Shown here one piece after another: positions 1 through 7,500 of a stretch of DNA of 64,000 bases. The notes under the pieces were generated by a model that worked only from the letters and a program-made list of their open reading frames with translations, was not told the DNA's origin and did no database searches. The stretch spans positions 4,588,001 to 4,652,000 of the forward strand of contig NZ_CP038437.2 in the NCBI RefSeq assembly GCF_008329985.2, written 5' to 3'. Positions within the stretch are counted from its first letter, which is position 1, and the number at the start of each line of letters is the position of its first letter. The stretch comes from Halomonas binhaiensis (lineage in GTDB: Bacteria > Pseudomonadota > Gammaproteobacteria > Pseudomonadales > Halomonadaceae). The position numbers and the translations under genes are program-made.

Positions 1-190
1 GCAGGAACAGGCGCCGGAACAGTTCATGAATCGCCTCTTCACGTCGCATGGCCAGAAGCTCCGGATCAGTATCCGGATCCTCTGCTACATTCGGATATTC
101 CCATGCCATGCGCATGGATCCTGAAGTGACGTCGAAGATTTCAAGTGTAGGGTTGGCGCCGTGCAGTGCGGTCTTGATGCGATAGGACAT
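1..190 (-). CDS. Unrecognised protein, N-terminal part (runs off window)
   Basis: The frame is open from the ATG at 190 (reverse strand) to the window edge, about 63 residues, with a good GGAGG ribosome site directly upstream (196-200). It begins MSYRIKTALHGANPTLEIFD and carries an acidic stretch followed by a helical segment rich in Glu, Leu and Arg. I do not recognise the family. It is divergent from hmuS and shares the intergenic region that holds the Fur-box candidate, so iron control is possible, but nothing in the visible part shows a role in iron or haem metabolism. Confidence 0.5.
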   Translation of the reverse strand, partial: MSYRIKTALHGANPTLEIFDVTSGSMRMAWEYPNVAEDPDTDPELLAMRREEAIHELFRRLFL

Positions 191-268
191 GACAGCCTCC
201 TGATAGTCAGACCATGATTCCGATCATCAATGTTCAGATCACCAATGCGGGTCTCCATAGAGAAATCC

Positions 269-289
269 AATGATAATCATTGTCATTTG
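269..289. promoter_or_regulatory. Fur box candidate
   Basis: The stretch AATGATAATCATTGTCATT closely fits the Fur consensus (three GATAAT-like hexamers around a central ATCATT). It lies between the divergent gene at 1-190 and hmuS, about 65 bases before the hmuS start. Fur-repressed expression of haem-use genes is well known; here it is inferred from sequence match alone. Confidence 0.7.
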
Positions 290-353
290 CAATATGGTCG
301 TATCAAGGTGTACTGTCAAGTTTGAACTGATGGATCAGTGACAAGAGGCTCCC

Positions 354-1397
354 ATGAGCGACGACAAACGCAACGCTATCCTCGAGGCACTATATGCCAT
401 ACGCGACACGGCTCCCTACACGCCTGCCATCGGCATCGCCGAGCGCCTGGGTATCAGCGAAGGTGAACTCCAGGCAGCTCGTCTAGGCCAGAACGTGATC
501 ACGCTCCCTCATTCGCCCCAGGACATCGCCGCCCGCTTGCATACCCTGGGCCCGGTCAAGGCACTGACACGTTCAACCCTCGCGGTACTCGAACAGAAGG
601 GAGAATATCCCTCCCTGAGCGGTGGCGATCAGGCTGGACTGTTGCTGAATCCCGGCGGCCTCGATCTGCGCCTGATATTTGCCCATTGGCACTGGTGCTG
701 CCTGATCCGTGACTCACTTCCTGATGGTGAGCGCCTGAGCCTGCAGGTGTTCGACCAGCATGGCCGTGCCGTGCACAAAGCCTTCTGCCTGGAAAGCGAC
801 TCAGTCTCGGCATGGCAAGCCCTGTGGCTGGAAGGTAGTCACCACCCTCCCTGCTTCACCGGGGAGCAGCTGCCACAGCCCTCTTCTTCCCCGACCAGCC
901 CTCCGCAGGGTCTTGCAGAAGATTGGGCGGGGCTCACTGACGTGCACCAGTTCTTCGGCCTGCTGCGACGCCACAAACTCAGTCGTCGCGATGCCAATGC
1001 ACTCATGGAAGGGCGCTTCACGCGCGCACTGGCCAGGCACAGCATCGAACACCTGCTGGGACGAGCTGCGTCGACAGTTCAATCACTGATGCTATTCGTG
1101 GCGAGTCCTGGCTGCGTGCAGATTCGTAGCGGATGCATCCCTGCCCCTGAGCGCAAGCGAGGCTGGCTCAATCTGTTTGCAGAGGACGCCACCCTGCACC
1201 TTGATGACACCAACATTGCGCAGGTATGGACCGTGTTCAAGCCAAACCGCGACGGTGGTGTCACCAGCCTTGAAGCGTTTGATGCTGATGGCCAACTGGT
1301 TTTGCAGATCTTCAGTGAACGCCGTGAAGGCAACCCTGAGTCAACTGCCTGGCGCAAGCTGCTCGACGACCTCAACCACCGCGAATCGGCGGCATGA
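354..1397 (+). CDS. hmuS: Hemin-degrading factor, HmuS/ChuS family
   Basis: A 347-residue protein of the HemS/ChuS/HmuS family, cytoplasmic proteins that bind haem and help release its iron. Two structural repeats are visible: the first holds LGPVKALTRSTLAVLEQKGEYP followed by DLRLIFAHWHWCC and SLQVFDQHGRAVHKAFC; the second holds LMLFVASPGCVQIRSG and a closing block AQVWTVFKPNRDGGVTSLE. These are the typical paired HemS segments, and the length is normal for the family. The start has a weak GAGG ribosome site at about 345. The usual hmuTUV haem transporter is not adjacent on this side. The Fur-box candidate upstream fits iron-limited induction. Assignment is by family pattern; haem ligands were not verified. 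Confidence 0.85.
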   Translation: MSDDKRNAILEALYAIRDTAPYTPAIGIAERLGISEGELQAARLGQNVITLPHSPQDIAARLHTLGPVKALTRSTLAVLEQKGEYPSLSGGDQAGLLLNPGGLDLRLIFAHWHWCCLIRDSLPDGERLSLQVFDQHGRAVHKAFCLESDSVSAWQALWLEGSHHPPCFTGEQLPQPSSSPTSPPQGLAEDWAGLTDVHQFFGLLRRHKLSRRDANALMEGRFTRALARHSIEHLLGRAASTVQSLMLFVASPGCVQIRSGCIPAPERKRGWLNLFAEDATLHLDDTNIAQVWTVFKPNRDGGVTSLEAFDADGQLVLQIFSERREGNPESTAWRKLLDDLNHRESAA

Positions 1398-1456
1398 GGC
1401 CATACCAATGTGCAAGCTGTGGAGTGACCTACTTCGACTCCTGAACAGCCCGGCCT

Positions 1457-2041
1457 TTAGCCCGCCAGAGCTTCTTCCACCAGAGCACGGGCATCTCCGT
1501 CCATGGGCAAGGCCAGCGCCAACTCATGGGCCCTGGGCGACATCTTGGCCCATGTCTTCTGCACGATGCGGATCAAGTGATCGTGGTCGACCTGGTGGGA
1601 AAAGTCGGCAAAGTAGTTTTCCAGAAATACCAGGCAAGCACAGTCTTCCACTGCCTGAGTACCGGGGTCACGTCCTAGCCCTTGCTTGCGAATCATGCGC
1701 GCGGTCTCTTCTGCATCCTGTGTGCTGTAGCCCGCTGCTACCAACGCTTCGGTGGCCAGTTCAGCAGCCCTTTTACCTTGGTCGCGCCGCCAAGTCAGGT
1801 AACCGATGCGCCCCTCCGGGTATTGGTTACGGGGCACCTCCCAACGCTTGAGATGCTGAGCCCGCACCGCCAGGGTCAGACACTCTCCAGGTGCCTCCAC
1901 CAACTGCTCGAGCCAAGCACTCATGCGTTCAGCGTGCCATAACTCCAGCGGTAGCGACTGACCATTTACCTCTACTCTACGCGGGTCTTCAGCATGCATG
2001 GTGTCCAGCGCACTCAGCGCTTTGTTGTATGGGGTCGTCAT
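1457..2041 (-). CDS. DUF4202 domain protein
   Basis: A 194-residue protein with the hallmarks of the DUF4202 family: the segment ELWHAERMSAWLEQLV, then LAVRAQHLKRWEVPRNQYPE with GYLTWRR, and near the C terminus VEDCACLVFLENYFADF. The conserved His, Arg and Asp residues recall metal-dependent HD-like hydrolases, but the family has no established biochemical role that I know. Start codon ATG at 2041 (reverse strand). It stands alone, convergent with hmuS. Three 17-bp direct repeats lie 74-124 bases upstream of its start. Confidence 0.8.
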   Translation of the reverse strand: MTTPYNKALSALDTMHAEDPRRVEVNGQSLPLELWHAERMSAWLEQLVEAPGECLTLAVRAQHLKRWEVPRNQYPEGRIGYLTWRRDQGKRAAELATEALVAAGYSTQDAEETARMIRKQGLGRDPGTQAVEDCACLVFLENYFADFSHQVDHDHLIRIVQKTWAKMSPRAHELALALPMDGDARALVEEALAG

Positions 2042-2114
2042 GTCGCCTCCGGATCAGGAAAACGCTGAATAGGGCAGCCAAGGCTGTCACGGTTGTTTCC
2101 TATAATACTTTCAT

Positions 2115-2165
2115 ATGACTAGCACTTTCACATGGCCAGCACTTTCACATGGCCAGCACTTTCTC
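2115..2165. repeat. Three 17-bp direct repeats
   Basis: Copies at 2115-2131, 2132-2148 and 2149-2165 share the core AGCACTTTCAC; the second and third differ from each other by one base. They lie in the promoter region of the DUF4202 gene. A regulator binding array or a replication-slippage repeat are both possible. Confidence 0.8.
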
Positions 2166-2252
2166 ATGGTGAGTATTTTTATGGCCAGGACGACACGGCC
2201 AAGGAATCAGCATGCCAGAAGGAATCGAGATGGCAGAAAGAGTCCACATGAC

Positions 2253-2285
2253 AAAAGGGCCGATGCAAAGCATCGGCCCTTTCTG
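2253..2285 (-). terminator. Rho-independent terminator (outer-membrane protein gene)
   Basis: Perfect 11-bp stem AGGGCCGATGC / GCATCGGCCCT with a 3-base loop. On the reverse strand it ends in a short T run, just after the stop of the barrel protein gene at 2307. Confidence 0.75.
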
Positions 2286-2306
2286 GAGTCTGTCTGCGCA
2301 GCAGGG

Positions 2307-2855
2307 TCAGAAGGTGTAGACGACACTGCCGGTAATGCTATCGATATTGCCGAGGTCATCGGTGTCAATTCGCTCGACTTCAAGGCGACCTGTCACGTCG
2401 AACAACTGCATGCGCGCACCCAGCCCGTATACCGGATCGGTACCGGAATAGTCATGGTCGAGATTATGACCGCGACGCTCACCTTCCCAGTCAGCAAAAC
2501 CCGCTTTGCCATACACACCTAGCGGCCCGAAGCTGAGGCCTGCAATCCCCATGGCTTGCCAGCTCTCTATTTCCAGAGTAGCGCGAGTATCATCGACCTT
2601 GCCGTTGAGCTCACCGCTATTGAGGTATGACAATTCCGCGCCAATATCGAGGAAGGGCAGCCAACCGAAGTTGTAGCCCGCAAACACCTTGCCGAGGCCT
2701 GTTTCGTCATCAAAATCATCATCGCCCTGCATCTGTCCAGCGCCAGCGCCAATATAAAAACCACTATTGCCACCAGCGATACAACTGGACGACGTAAACA
2801 GGCCAAAGCCCAGGCCCATGGCCAATAGCGCTGCCAGACGCACCTTCAATGACAT
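2307..2855 (-). CDS. Outer-membrane beta-barrel protein, OmpA/OmpW-like
   Basis: About 182 residues starting at the ATG at 2855, which has a GGAG ribosome site; an in-frame upstream extension to 2900 lacks one. An N-terminal signal peptide (KVRLAALLAMGLGFGLF... CIAGG) is followed by alternating amphipathic strands: FYIGAGAGQM, VFAGYNFGWL, DIGAELSYLNSG, MGIAGLSFGPLGVYGKAGFA and VYGLGARMQLF, ending in SITGSVVYTF with the C-terminal Phe typical of barrels inserted by the Bam complex. This fits a small eight-stranded porin-like barrel (OmpA-like beta-barrel/OmpW type). Substrate unknown. It is a single gene with its own terminator. Confidence 0.75.
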   Translation of the reverse strand: MSLKVRLAALLAMGLGFGLFTSSSCIAGGNSGFYIGAGAGQMQGDDDFDDETGLGKVFAGYNFGWLPFLDIGAELSYLNSGELNGKVDDTRATLEIESWQAMGIAGLSFGPLGVYGKAGFADWEGERRGHNLDHDYSGTDPVYGLGARMQLFDVTGRLEVERIDTDDLGNIDSITGSVVYTF

Positions 2856-3041
2856 GACACAGCTCCGTATGATATTCATCGCCTGGCATGCACCCCTCAA
2901 TCGCCAAGCATCAGTATTTCAGTTTATCTCGAAATCGGCGCTTGTGCAGGTCCTATATCAACAGTTCAGCAAAAAGTTCCCTGTCATGCTGTCATAGGCA
3001 ATCCCCTATTCGTAGCAAGCATCATTATTTGTGGGCAGTAC

Positions 3042-3098
3042 CATGGCTTGCAGGAAGTGCCATTGATTGCAGGAAGTGCCATTGATTGCAGGAAGCAC
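3042..3098. repeat. Three 19-bp tandem repeats
   Basis: Units at 3042-3060, 3061-3079 and 3080-3098, consensus CATTGATTGCAGGAAGTGC; the outer two copies carry two to three substitutions. They fill the middle of the 345-base gap between the divergent barrel gene and the metal transporter genes, roughly 100-160 bases before the first possible start of the transporter operon. Confidence 0.85.
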
Positions 3099-3148
3099 CC
3101 TGGTGGTACGAGTTTCCATGGACACGGGCTTAGCATCCCGGCAGCACT

Positions 3149-3165
3149 TTTGTTATGTTATAGCC
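3149..3165. promoter_or_regulatory. Possible Zur-type operator
   Basis: TTGTTATGTTATAGC resembles half or an imperfect form of the Zur palindrome (GTTATA-type arms). It lies 40 bases before the small ORF and 180 bases before the metal-transporter ATPase gene. The match is imperfect and the call is speculative. Confidence 0.3.
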
Positions 3166-3201
3166 TTTCTGTCAGACCTTCCCTGTTTCGGAGTTCCCTT
3201 C

Positions 3202-3342
3202 ATGTCCCACCGTCACCGCCCAGAAGGGCCGTGTCACTTTTCGCTGATGTCCTTATCGGTGGGACGTCGGCTGATATATGCCCTGATCCCCCTGACACCC
3301 CTGTGGCTGGCGGTCTCCTGGTCCGCGGGATGGTGGCACTGA
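3202..3342 (+). CDS. Small membrane protein candidate, coupled to the metal transporter
   Basis: A 46-codon ORF starting MSHRHRPEGPCHFS and ending in a hydrophobic segment LIYALIPLTPLWLAVSW with a Gly-Trp-Trp-His tail. Its TGA overlaps the ATG of the ABC ATPase gene (TGATG at 3340-3344), the arrangement seen in translational coupling. No strong ribosome site is seen. It may be a leader ORF or a small membrane subunit; I do not recognise it. Confidence 0.35.
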   Translation: MSHRHRPEGPCHFSLMSLSVGRRLIYALIPLTPLWLAVSWSAGWWH

Positions 3343-4064
3343 TGTCACGCCTGCAACTCAAGGACCTCCAGTTGGCCCGTGGCGGGCGCACAGTGCTCGA
3401 GCATATCGACGGGACCTTCCAGGATGCAGCCATCACCGCTCTGGTCGGTGCCAATGGTGCCGGCAAGAGCACCTTGATACAGGCCATCATGGGCACTCTC
3501 ACTCCCGTATCTGGCTCCGTGGAATGCCAGGTACCTGCGGTACGTCGAGCCTGGTTGCCCCAGCAGCTCGCTCTCGACCTGAGCTTTCCGATGAGTGTCG
3601 AGGAACTGATCATGACCGGCACCTGGCCCAGCCATGGTGCCTTCAAGGGTTACTGTGGCGCGCACTATCGCCGTGGCCGCGAAATCATGACTCGCCTGGG
3701 CATTTCACACCTGGCCCATCGCCCTCTGGGCGAGCTGTCCGGAGGCCAACGTCAGCGCGCCCTGATCGGGCGCACCTTGATGCAGGAAGCAGAACTGTTA
3801 TTGCTTGATGAGCCATTCGCCAACGTCGATACCGACACTGTGGACGTATTGATGGAGGTACTGCGCGATATGGCCAGGCAGGGCGCCACCATTCTGATCG
3901 TCCTGCACGATATGGCCCACCTGAGCAAGCTGGCCGATGACGTGCTGATCCTGGCTGAAGGCCATGGTCGCTGGGCCACGCCAGATGCACTGCTCGACCG
4001 TTATACCATTGGCCAGCTGTCGCGCCCCCCGCGGCTTCCCCTGAGTTTCCCAGGAACCCACTGA
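3342..4064 (+). CDS. znuC: Zinc/manganese ABC transporter ATP-binding protein
   Basis: About 240 residues, normal for ZnuC/MntA-type ATPases. Walker A GANGAGKST lies at residues 36-44, the signature LSGGQRQR near 135, Walker B LLLLDEPFA after it and the switch His in VLHDMAHL. The ATG at 3342 was chosen because the ABC fold begins a few residues later; longer in-frame readings give no sensible protein. It energises uptake by the permease that starts directly after its stop. Family members serve Zn2+ or Mn2+; the His-rich binding protein two genes on argues for zinc but does not prove it. Confidence 0.85.
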   Translation: MSRLQLKDLQLARGGRTVLEHIDGTFQDAAITALVGANGAGKSTLIQAIMGTLTPVSGSVECQVPAVRRAWLPQQLALDLSFPMSVEELIMTGTWPSHGAFKGYCGAHYRRGREIMTRLGISHLAHRPLGELSGGQRQRALIGRTLMQEAELLLLDEPFANVDTDTVDVLMEVLRDMARQGATILIVLHDMAHLSKLADDVLILAEGHGRWATPDALLDRYTIGQLSRPPRLPLSFPGTH

Positions 4065-4955
4065 ATGCTAGAAACCCTCTACGCCTGGTTTATCGCTCCT
4101 TTCGACTATGCCTTCATGAACCGTGCTTTGGTGGCTAGCCTGGCATTGTCGCTGGCAGCGCCTCCCCTGGGAGTCTTCCTTGTGCTCCGCGGCATGAGCC
4201 TCATCGGTGATGCCATGTCCCATGCCATCCTGCCAGGCGTGGCGCTGGGATTTCTGCTGGCGGGTTTCTCTCTGCCCGCCATGAGCTTGGGTGGCATGCT
4301 GTCCGGCATCCTGGTGGCTCTGCTCGCCGGTAGCGTTTCGCAGATGACGGGGCATCGGGAAGACGCCTCCATGGCCAGCTTCTTTCTCATCTCATTGGCG
4401 GGTGGTGTCATGCTGGTCTCGCTTGCCGGCAGCAGTGTCGACCTGACCCACGTACTGTTCGGCTCGATACTGGCAGTGGACAGTACCGCGCTGCTGCTGA
4501 TCGCGTTGATCAGCAGCCTGATCATCATCATCTTGGCCGTGATTTTCCGGGCTTTGGTGGTGGAGTGCCTGGATCCCTTGTTCCTGCGGGGGCAAGGGGT
4601 GCGTGGCGGGCTGGTCCACAGCATTTTCCTCGGTCTGGTGGTATTGAACCTGACCGCCGGTTTTCAGACCCTGGGCACCTTGATGGCCGTAGGCCTGATG
4701 ATGCTGCCAGCTACCACCGCACGCTTCTGGAGTACCCGCCTGGAAGGACTGATCGTGATCTCGGTGCTGGTTGCCCTGGTATCCAGCAGTGGAGGCCTCC
4801 TGCTGTCCTACCACCTCAGCCTGCCATCCGGTCCCGCCATCATTCTGCTGGCCGGTGTGGCCTATCTGTTCTCGGCGATATTCGGTCGCCACTACAGCCT
4901 GACTGCTCGCCGGCGCCGTCGAGCCTCGCCGCTTGGCGCCGACATGAACGAATGA
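4065..4955 (+). CDS. znuB: Zinc/manganese ABC transporter permease
   Basis: 296 residues, strongly hydrophobic, with about eight membrane segments, of the ABC-3 family (ZnuB/MntB/AztB). Typical blocks are LRGMSLIGDAMSHAILPG near residue 45, where the conserved Asp and His line the metal path, and LGTLMAVGLMMLPATTARFW in the second half. The C terminus is short and basic. The ATG directly follows the ATPase stop with no gap, so the two are translated together. Encoded between ATPase and binding protein, it forms the inner-membrane channel of the uptake system. Confidence 0.88.
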   Translation: MLETLYAWFIAPFDYAFMNRALVASLALSLAAPPLGVFLVLRGMSLIGDAMSHAILPGVALGFLLAGFSLPAMSLGGMLSGILVALLAGSVSQMTGHREDASMASFFLISLAGGVMLVSLAGSSVDLTHVLFGSILAVDSTALLLIALISSLIIIILAVIFRALVVECLDPLFLRGQGVRGGLVHSIFLGLVVLNLTAGFQTLGTLMAVGLMMLPATTARFWSTRLEGLIVISVLVALVSSSGGLLLSYHLSLPSGPAIILLAGVAYLFSAIFGRHYSLTARRRRRASPLGADMNE

Positions 4956-4993
4956 CATCAACCTGCACCATCGCCTTACAGGAGTCACCCATC

Positions 4994-6103
4994 ATGCCAT
5001 TGCCATCTGCATTGCCCTGTGCCAAGTCTCGACTCATCGCCGTAGCCCTCGCCACCCTTGGGTTTACCGCACTGGCGCAGGCCCAGCCGGTTCAGGTAGT
5101 GACCAGCTTCAGCATACTGGCCGACATGGCTCGCAATGTCGGTGGCGAGCACGTGGAGGTGACATCCCTGGTGGGTCCGGATAGTGACCCTCACGTCTAC
5201 ATGCCCAGTCCCAGCGATGCGCGCGCCCTGGCCGAAGCGGACCTGGTCGTATTCAACGGCCTGCAGTTCGAAGGCTGGATGAGTCGCCTGCTGGACTCCA
5301 GTGGCTATCAAGGCAAACTGGTGACAGCAAGCGAAGGTACCAGACCTCTGCCTTACAGCGGCCTTTCCATGGAACATGCCGACGATCACGCAGATCACGC
5401 AGATCACGCAGATCACGCAGATCATCAAGAGCATGAAGAACATGCCGGGCACGATGAAGAAGAACATCACAGCAGCCACGGAGAGCATGCAGAGGAGCAC
5501 GCCGAGTCCGAGGCACATGCAGACCATGAGCATGGCAAGTTCGACCCACATGCCTGGCTGGACCTGGGAGCAGGAGCCATCTACGCCGCCAATATCCGTG
5601 ATGGTCTGATTGCCGTCGATCCCGAGCATGAGCAGGATTATCGTGCTCAGGCCGATGCCTATATCAAGGAAATCAAGGCGATGGATGCCCATATCCACGA
5701 GCTGCTCGACGCCGTACCGCATGATACCTATGTCATCGTTGACCACGCCGCCTTTGGGCACTTCCAACGAGCCTATGGCATCGGCTTCCTGTCGCCGGTC
5801 GGTATCTCTACCGATGCAGAGCCCTCTGCCGCCGATCTGGTCAAGCTGATCGAGATCATCAAGCAACGCAATATCCCGGCACTGTTCCAGGAAAACATGG
5901 TGGGGCCGGCCCTGATGCAGCAACTGTCAGAAGAGACTGGCCTGCCTATTGCGGGCACTCTCTACACCGGAGCCTTGTCCGAAAGTGGGCCAACCTCCCA
6001 CTATTTGGGCATGATGCTGCACAACGCTGAAGTGCTGCATGCCGGCCTTGCTGATGCCCAGCATCAGCAAGAGGGTCACCAGGAAGAACACCACGAGCAC
6101 TGA
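4994..6103 (+). CDS. znuA: Zinc/manganese ABC transporter substrate-binding protein with His-rich loop
   Basis: About 369 residues from the ATG at 4994, which has a clear AGGAG site; the long upstream in-frame reading overlaps the permease gene. Signal peptide SRLIAVALATLGFTALAQAQ, then a cluster A-I binding fold: VVTSFSILADMARNVGGEHV, DSDPHVYMPSPSDA with a metal-ligand His, then DPHAWLDL, VDHAAFGHFQRAYGI and the late TLYTGALS block. Between them (roughly residues 125-175) sits a loop of more than a dozen His with Asp and Glu, part of it built from a 9-bp tandem repeat coding for DHA, and a second His-rich tail ends the protein. Such loops are typical of zinc-binding members such as ZnuA. Periplasmic. 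Confidence 0.87.
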   Translation: MPLPSALPCAKSRLIAVALATLGFTALAQAQPVQVVTSFSILADMARNVGGEHVEVTSLVGPDSDPHVYMPSPSDARALAEADLVVFNGLQFEGWMSRLLDSSGYQGKLVTASEGTRPLPYSGLSMEHADDHADHADHADHADHQEHEEHAGHDEEEHHSSHGEHAEEHAESEAHADHEHGKFDPHAWLDLGAGAIYAANIRDGLIAVDPEHEQDYRAQADAYIKEIKAMDAHIHELLDAVPHDTYVIVDHAAFGHFQRAYGIGFLSPVGISTDAEPSAADLVKLIEIIKQRNIPALFQENMVGPALMQQLSEETGLPIAGTLYTGALSESGPTSHYLGMMLHNAEVLHAGLADAQHQQEGHQEEHHEH

Positions 6104-6215
6104 ACCTCGATATCCAGGGGCAGGATGCCCACAAAATAGCGACAGCGCATTGACTCTCGAGACGGCCAGGTAATCTGCGACGTCATCGTTCTGTTGCGAA
6201 TAGCCCTGTCACGAC

Positions 6216-6245
6216 AAGGGGGAGACATCCGTCTCCCCCTTTTTC
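6216..6245 (+). terminator. Rho-independent terminator of the metal-transporter operon
   Basis: 11-bp stem AAGGGGGAGAC / GTCTCCCCCTT around an ATCC loop, followed by a T run; 110 bases after the binding-protein stop. Confidence 0.9.
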
Positions 6246-6380
6246 GACCGTTGCGGCAGCTGTTCGGACATGTAGGGCAGCTCTCAGCAGGCGCCATGCA
6301 AAATTGGGTTTGCCAGATACACGGACCTGGACCAGTCTAAACAAAGGCAACCTTCATTGCCCTTGATGAGGCAGTTCACC

Positions 6381-6725
6381 ATGTCCAATATCAGCGATAC
6401 CCTGGGCCGGCAGATTACCTTCAAGGAGCTGGTCTACGCCCTATCCCATGGCTTTTCACCCATTGTCGAAGTCGAGTCCATGGATGGTATCTGTACCGTG
6501 CGCTTTCACCATGCCAATGGCGTGTCTGAACTTTGCGATGAACATGGCGAGACACGCACCTTTCTCGGTACAGGAGAAGTCCGTGAAGTCCTTGGCGAAA
6601 CAAGACTGACCCATGGCGTACTGACCTGGGCCGACCAGTGTGGTGATGAAATGATCGGCGTGCCGGGCCACCCCATGACCCCAGATGAAATGCTGGCCAG
6701 CGGTACACGCATTTCCTTCCGATAA
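6381..6725 (+). CDS. Small conserved hypothetical protein (DUF6482-like)
   Basis: About 114 residues from the ATG at 6381, preferred over 6357 because of the GAGG site at 6368 and the typical start MSNISDTLGRQITFKELVYA. The first half (PIVEVESMDGICTVRFHHANG) resembles short DUF6482 proteins of Halomonas and Pseudomonas, with a central beta meander; the C-terminal part is extended. Soluble, acidic, no signal peptide. No function can be assigned. It is a single gene between two terminator-separated units. Confidence 0.6.
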   Translation: MSNISDTLGRQITFKELVYALSHGFSPIVEVESMDGICTVRFHHANGVSELCDEHGETRTFLGTGEVREVLGETRLTHGVLTWADQCGDEMIGVPGHPMTPDEMLASGTRISFR

Positions 6726-6807
6726 GGAAATCGGGATATTGGCGCTTGGCTCACTACCGCCAACAGGCTACCTTTGTACGGCATCCATCTCAGCAAGGAT
6801 CGCGCCA

Positions 6808-7293
6808 ATGATGCCTGCGCCTTTTCCCTTCGTTCGCGTCCTGCCCTGGCTACTGGCGATGTTGGTCATGGCTGGCTGTTCTTCTCCTCAGCTTTCGACC
6901 CAGGATGGCTCCCAAGGCTTGTCCATGGAACGCGCTCTGGTGCTGACGGAAGCCAGGAGCGCGATAGGCACGCCCTATCGCTACGGGGGCAACGACGAAC
7001 GCGGCATGGACTGCTCCGGCCTGGTCCAGATGGCTTACTCCAGGGCAGGCATCTCGGTGCCACGCACCTCCCAGTCTCAATATGACAACCTTCCCCCCAT
7101 CGACTCTGCCCGGCCGGGAGACCTGCTGTTCTTCTCCACAGGCAAGGGGTCCGGGGTCAGCCACGTGGGCATCTACATGGGCGATGACACCATGGTGCAT
7201 GCTCCAGGTAGCGGACGTAGGGTGACCACTACGTCCCTTGCCCTGGATTACTGGTCCGAACATTTCGTCGGTGCCGCTGCTCCCGCACCATAA
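6808..7293 (+). CDS. NlpC/P60 family lipoprotein peptidase
   Basis: About 161 residues from the ATG at 6808, which has AAGGA at a normal distance. A lipoprotein signal peptide ends in the lipobox LVMAGC. The NlpC/P60 (C40) domain follows: YRYGGNDERGMDCSGLVQMAY holds the catalytic Cys in DCSG, GDLLFFSTGKGSGVSHVGIYMG the catalytic His, and VHAPGSG the third polar residue. Such enzymes cut gamma-D-Glu-to-diamino-acid bonds in peptidoglycan peptides (Spr/MepS type). Predicted to be anchored to the outer membrane facing the periplasm. No operon partner. Confidence 0.85.
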   Translation: MMPAPFPFVRVLPWLLAMLVMAGCSSPQLSTQDGSQGLSMERALVLTEARSAIGTPYRYGGNDERGMDCSGLVQMAYSRAGISVPRTSQSQYDNLPPIDSARPGDLLFFSTGKGSGVSHVGIYMGDDTMVHAPGSGRRVTTTSLALDYWSEHFVGAAAPAP

Positions 7294-7374
7294 GGGCTCA
7301 TGCATCAACGCATCTTACAGCGGGTCTCTGCGCTGGCTTTACAGCATCGCGCAGAACAAGGATAGTGAAAGCCT

Positions 7375-7456
7375 TCGACAGGGGCGCCGAGCGATGGCCG
7401 CACGGCTGAGATGTACCCTTTGAACCTGAACCGGATCATACCGGCGGAGGGAGTCG
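7375..7456 (+). promoter_or_regulatory. TPP riboswitch (THI element)
   Basis: The conserved aptamer core is present in order: GGGGCGCC near 7382, GGCTGAGAT near 7403, ACCCTTTGAACCTGA near 7414, CCGGATCATACCGG near 7430 and GGAGGGAG at 7446-7453. These match the THI-box consensus closely. It precedes thiM and thiE, so thiamin pyrophosphate should lower their expression. Confidence 0.95.
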
Positions 7457-7500
7457 ACATGGCATGATGCCGTGTCTCCACCTGCCTCCGCCCGGAGGCA
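7443..7500 (+). promoter_or_regulatory. Riboswitch expression platform: RBS-sequestering hairpin
   Basis: TGCCTCC (7483-7489) and GGAGGCA (7494-7500) form a 7-bp stem with a 4-base loop; the GGAGG of the right arm is the thiM ribosome site. The left arm region CCTCCGCC (7485-7492) is also exactly complementary to GGCGGAGG at 7443-7450 in the aptamer 3' strand. The two pairings exclude each other, which suggests translational control: ligand-bound aptamer frees the sequestering arm, ligand-free RNA captures it. Confidence 0.75.

Noticed and set aside
4985..5923. Long reverse ORF (312 codons) opposite the metal-binding protein gene
   Set aside because: Shadow of the GC-rich real gene; it yields VICVICVIC-type runs from the antisense of the His repeat and has no plausible start.
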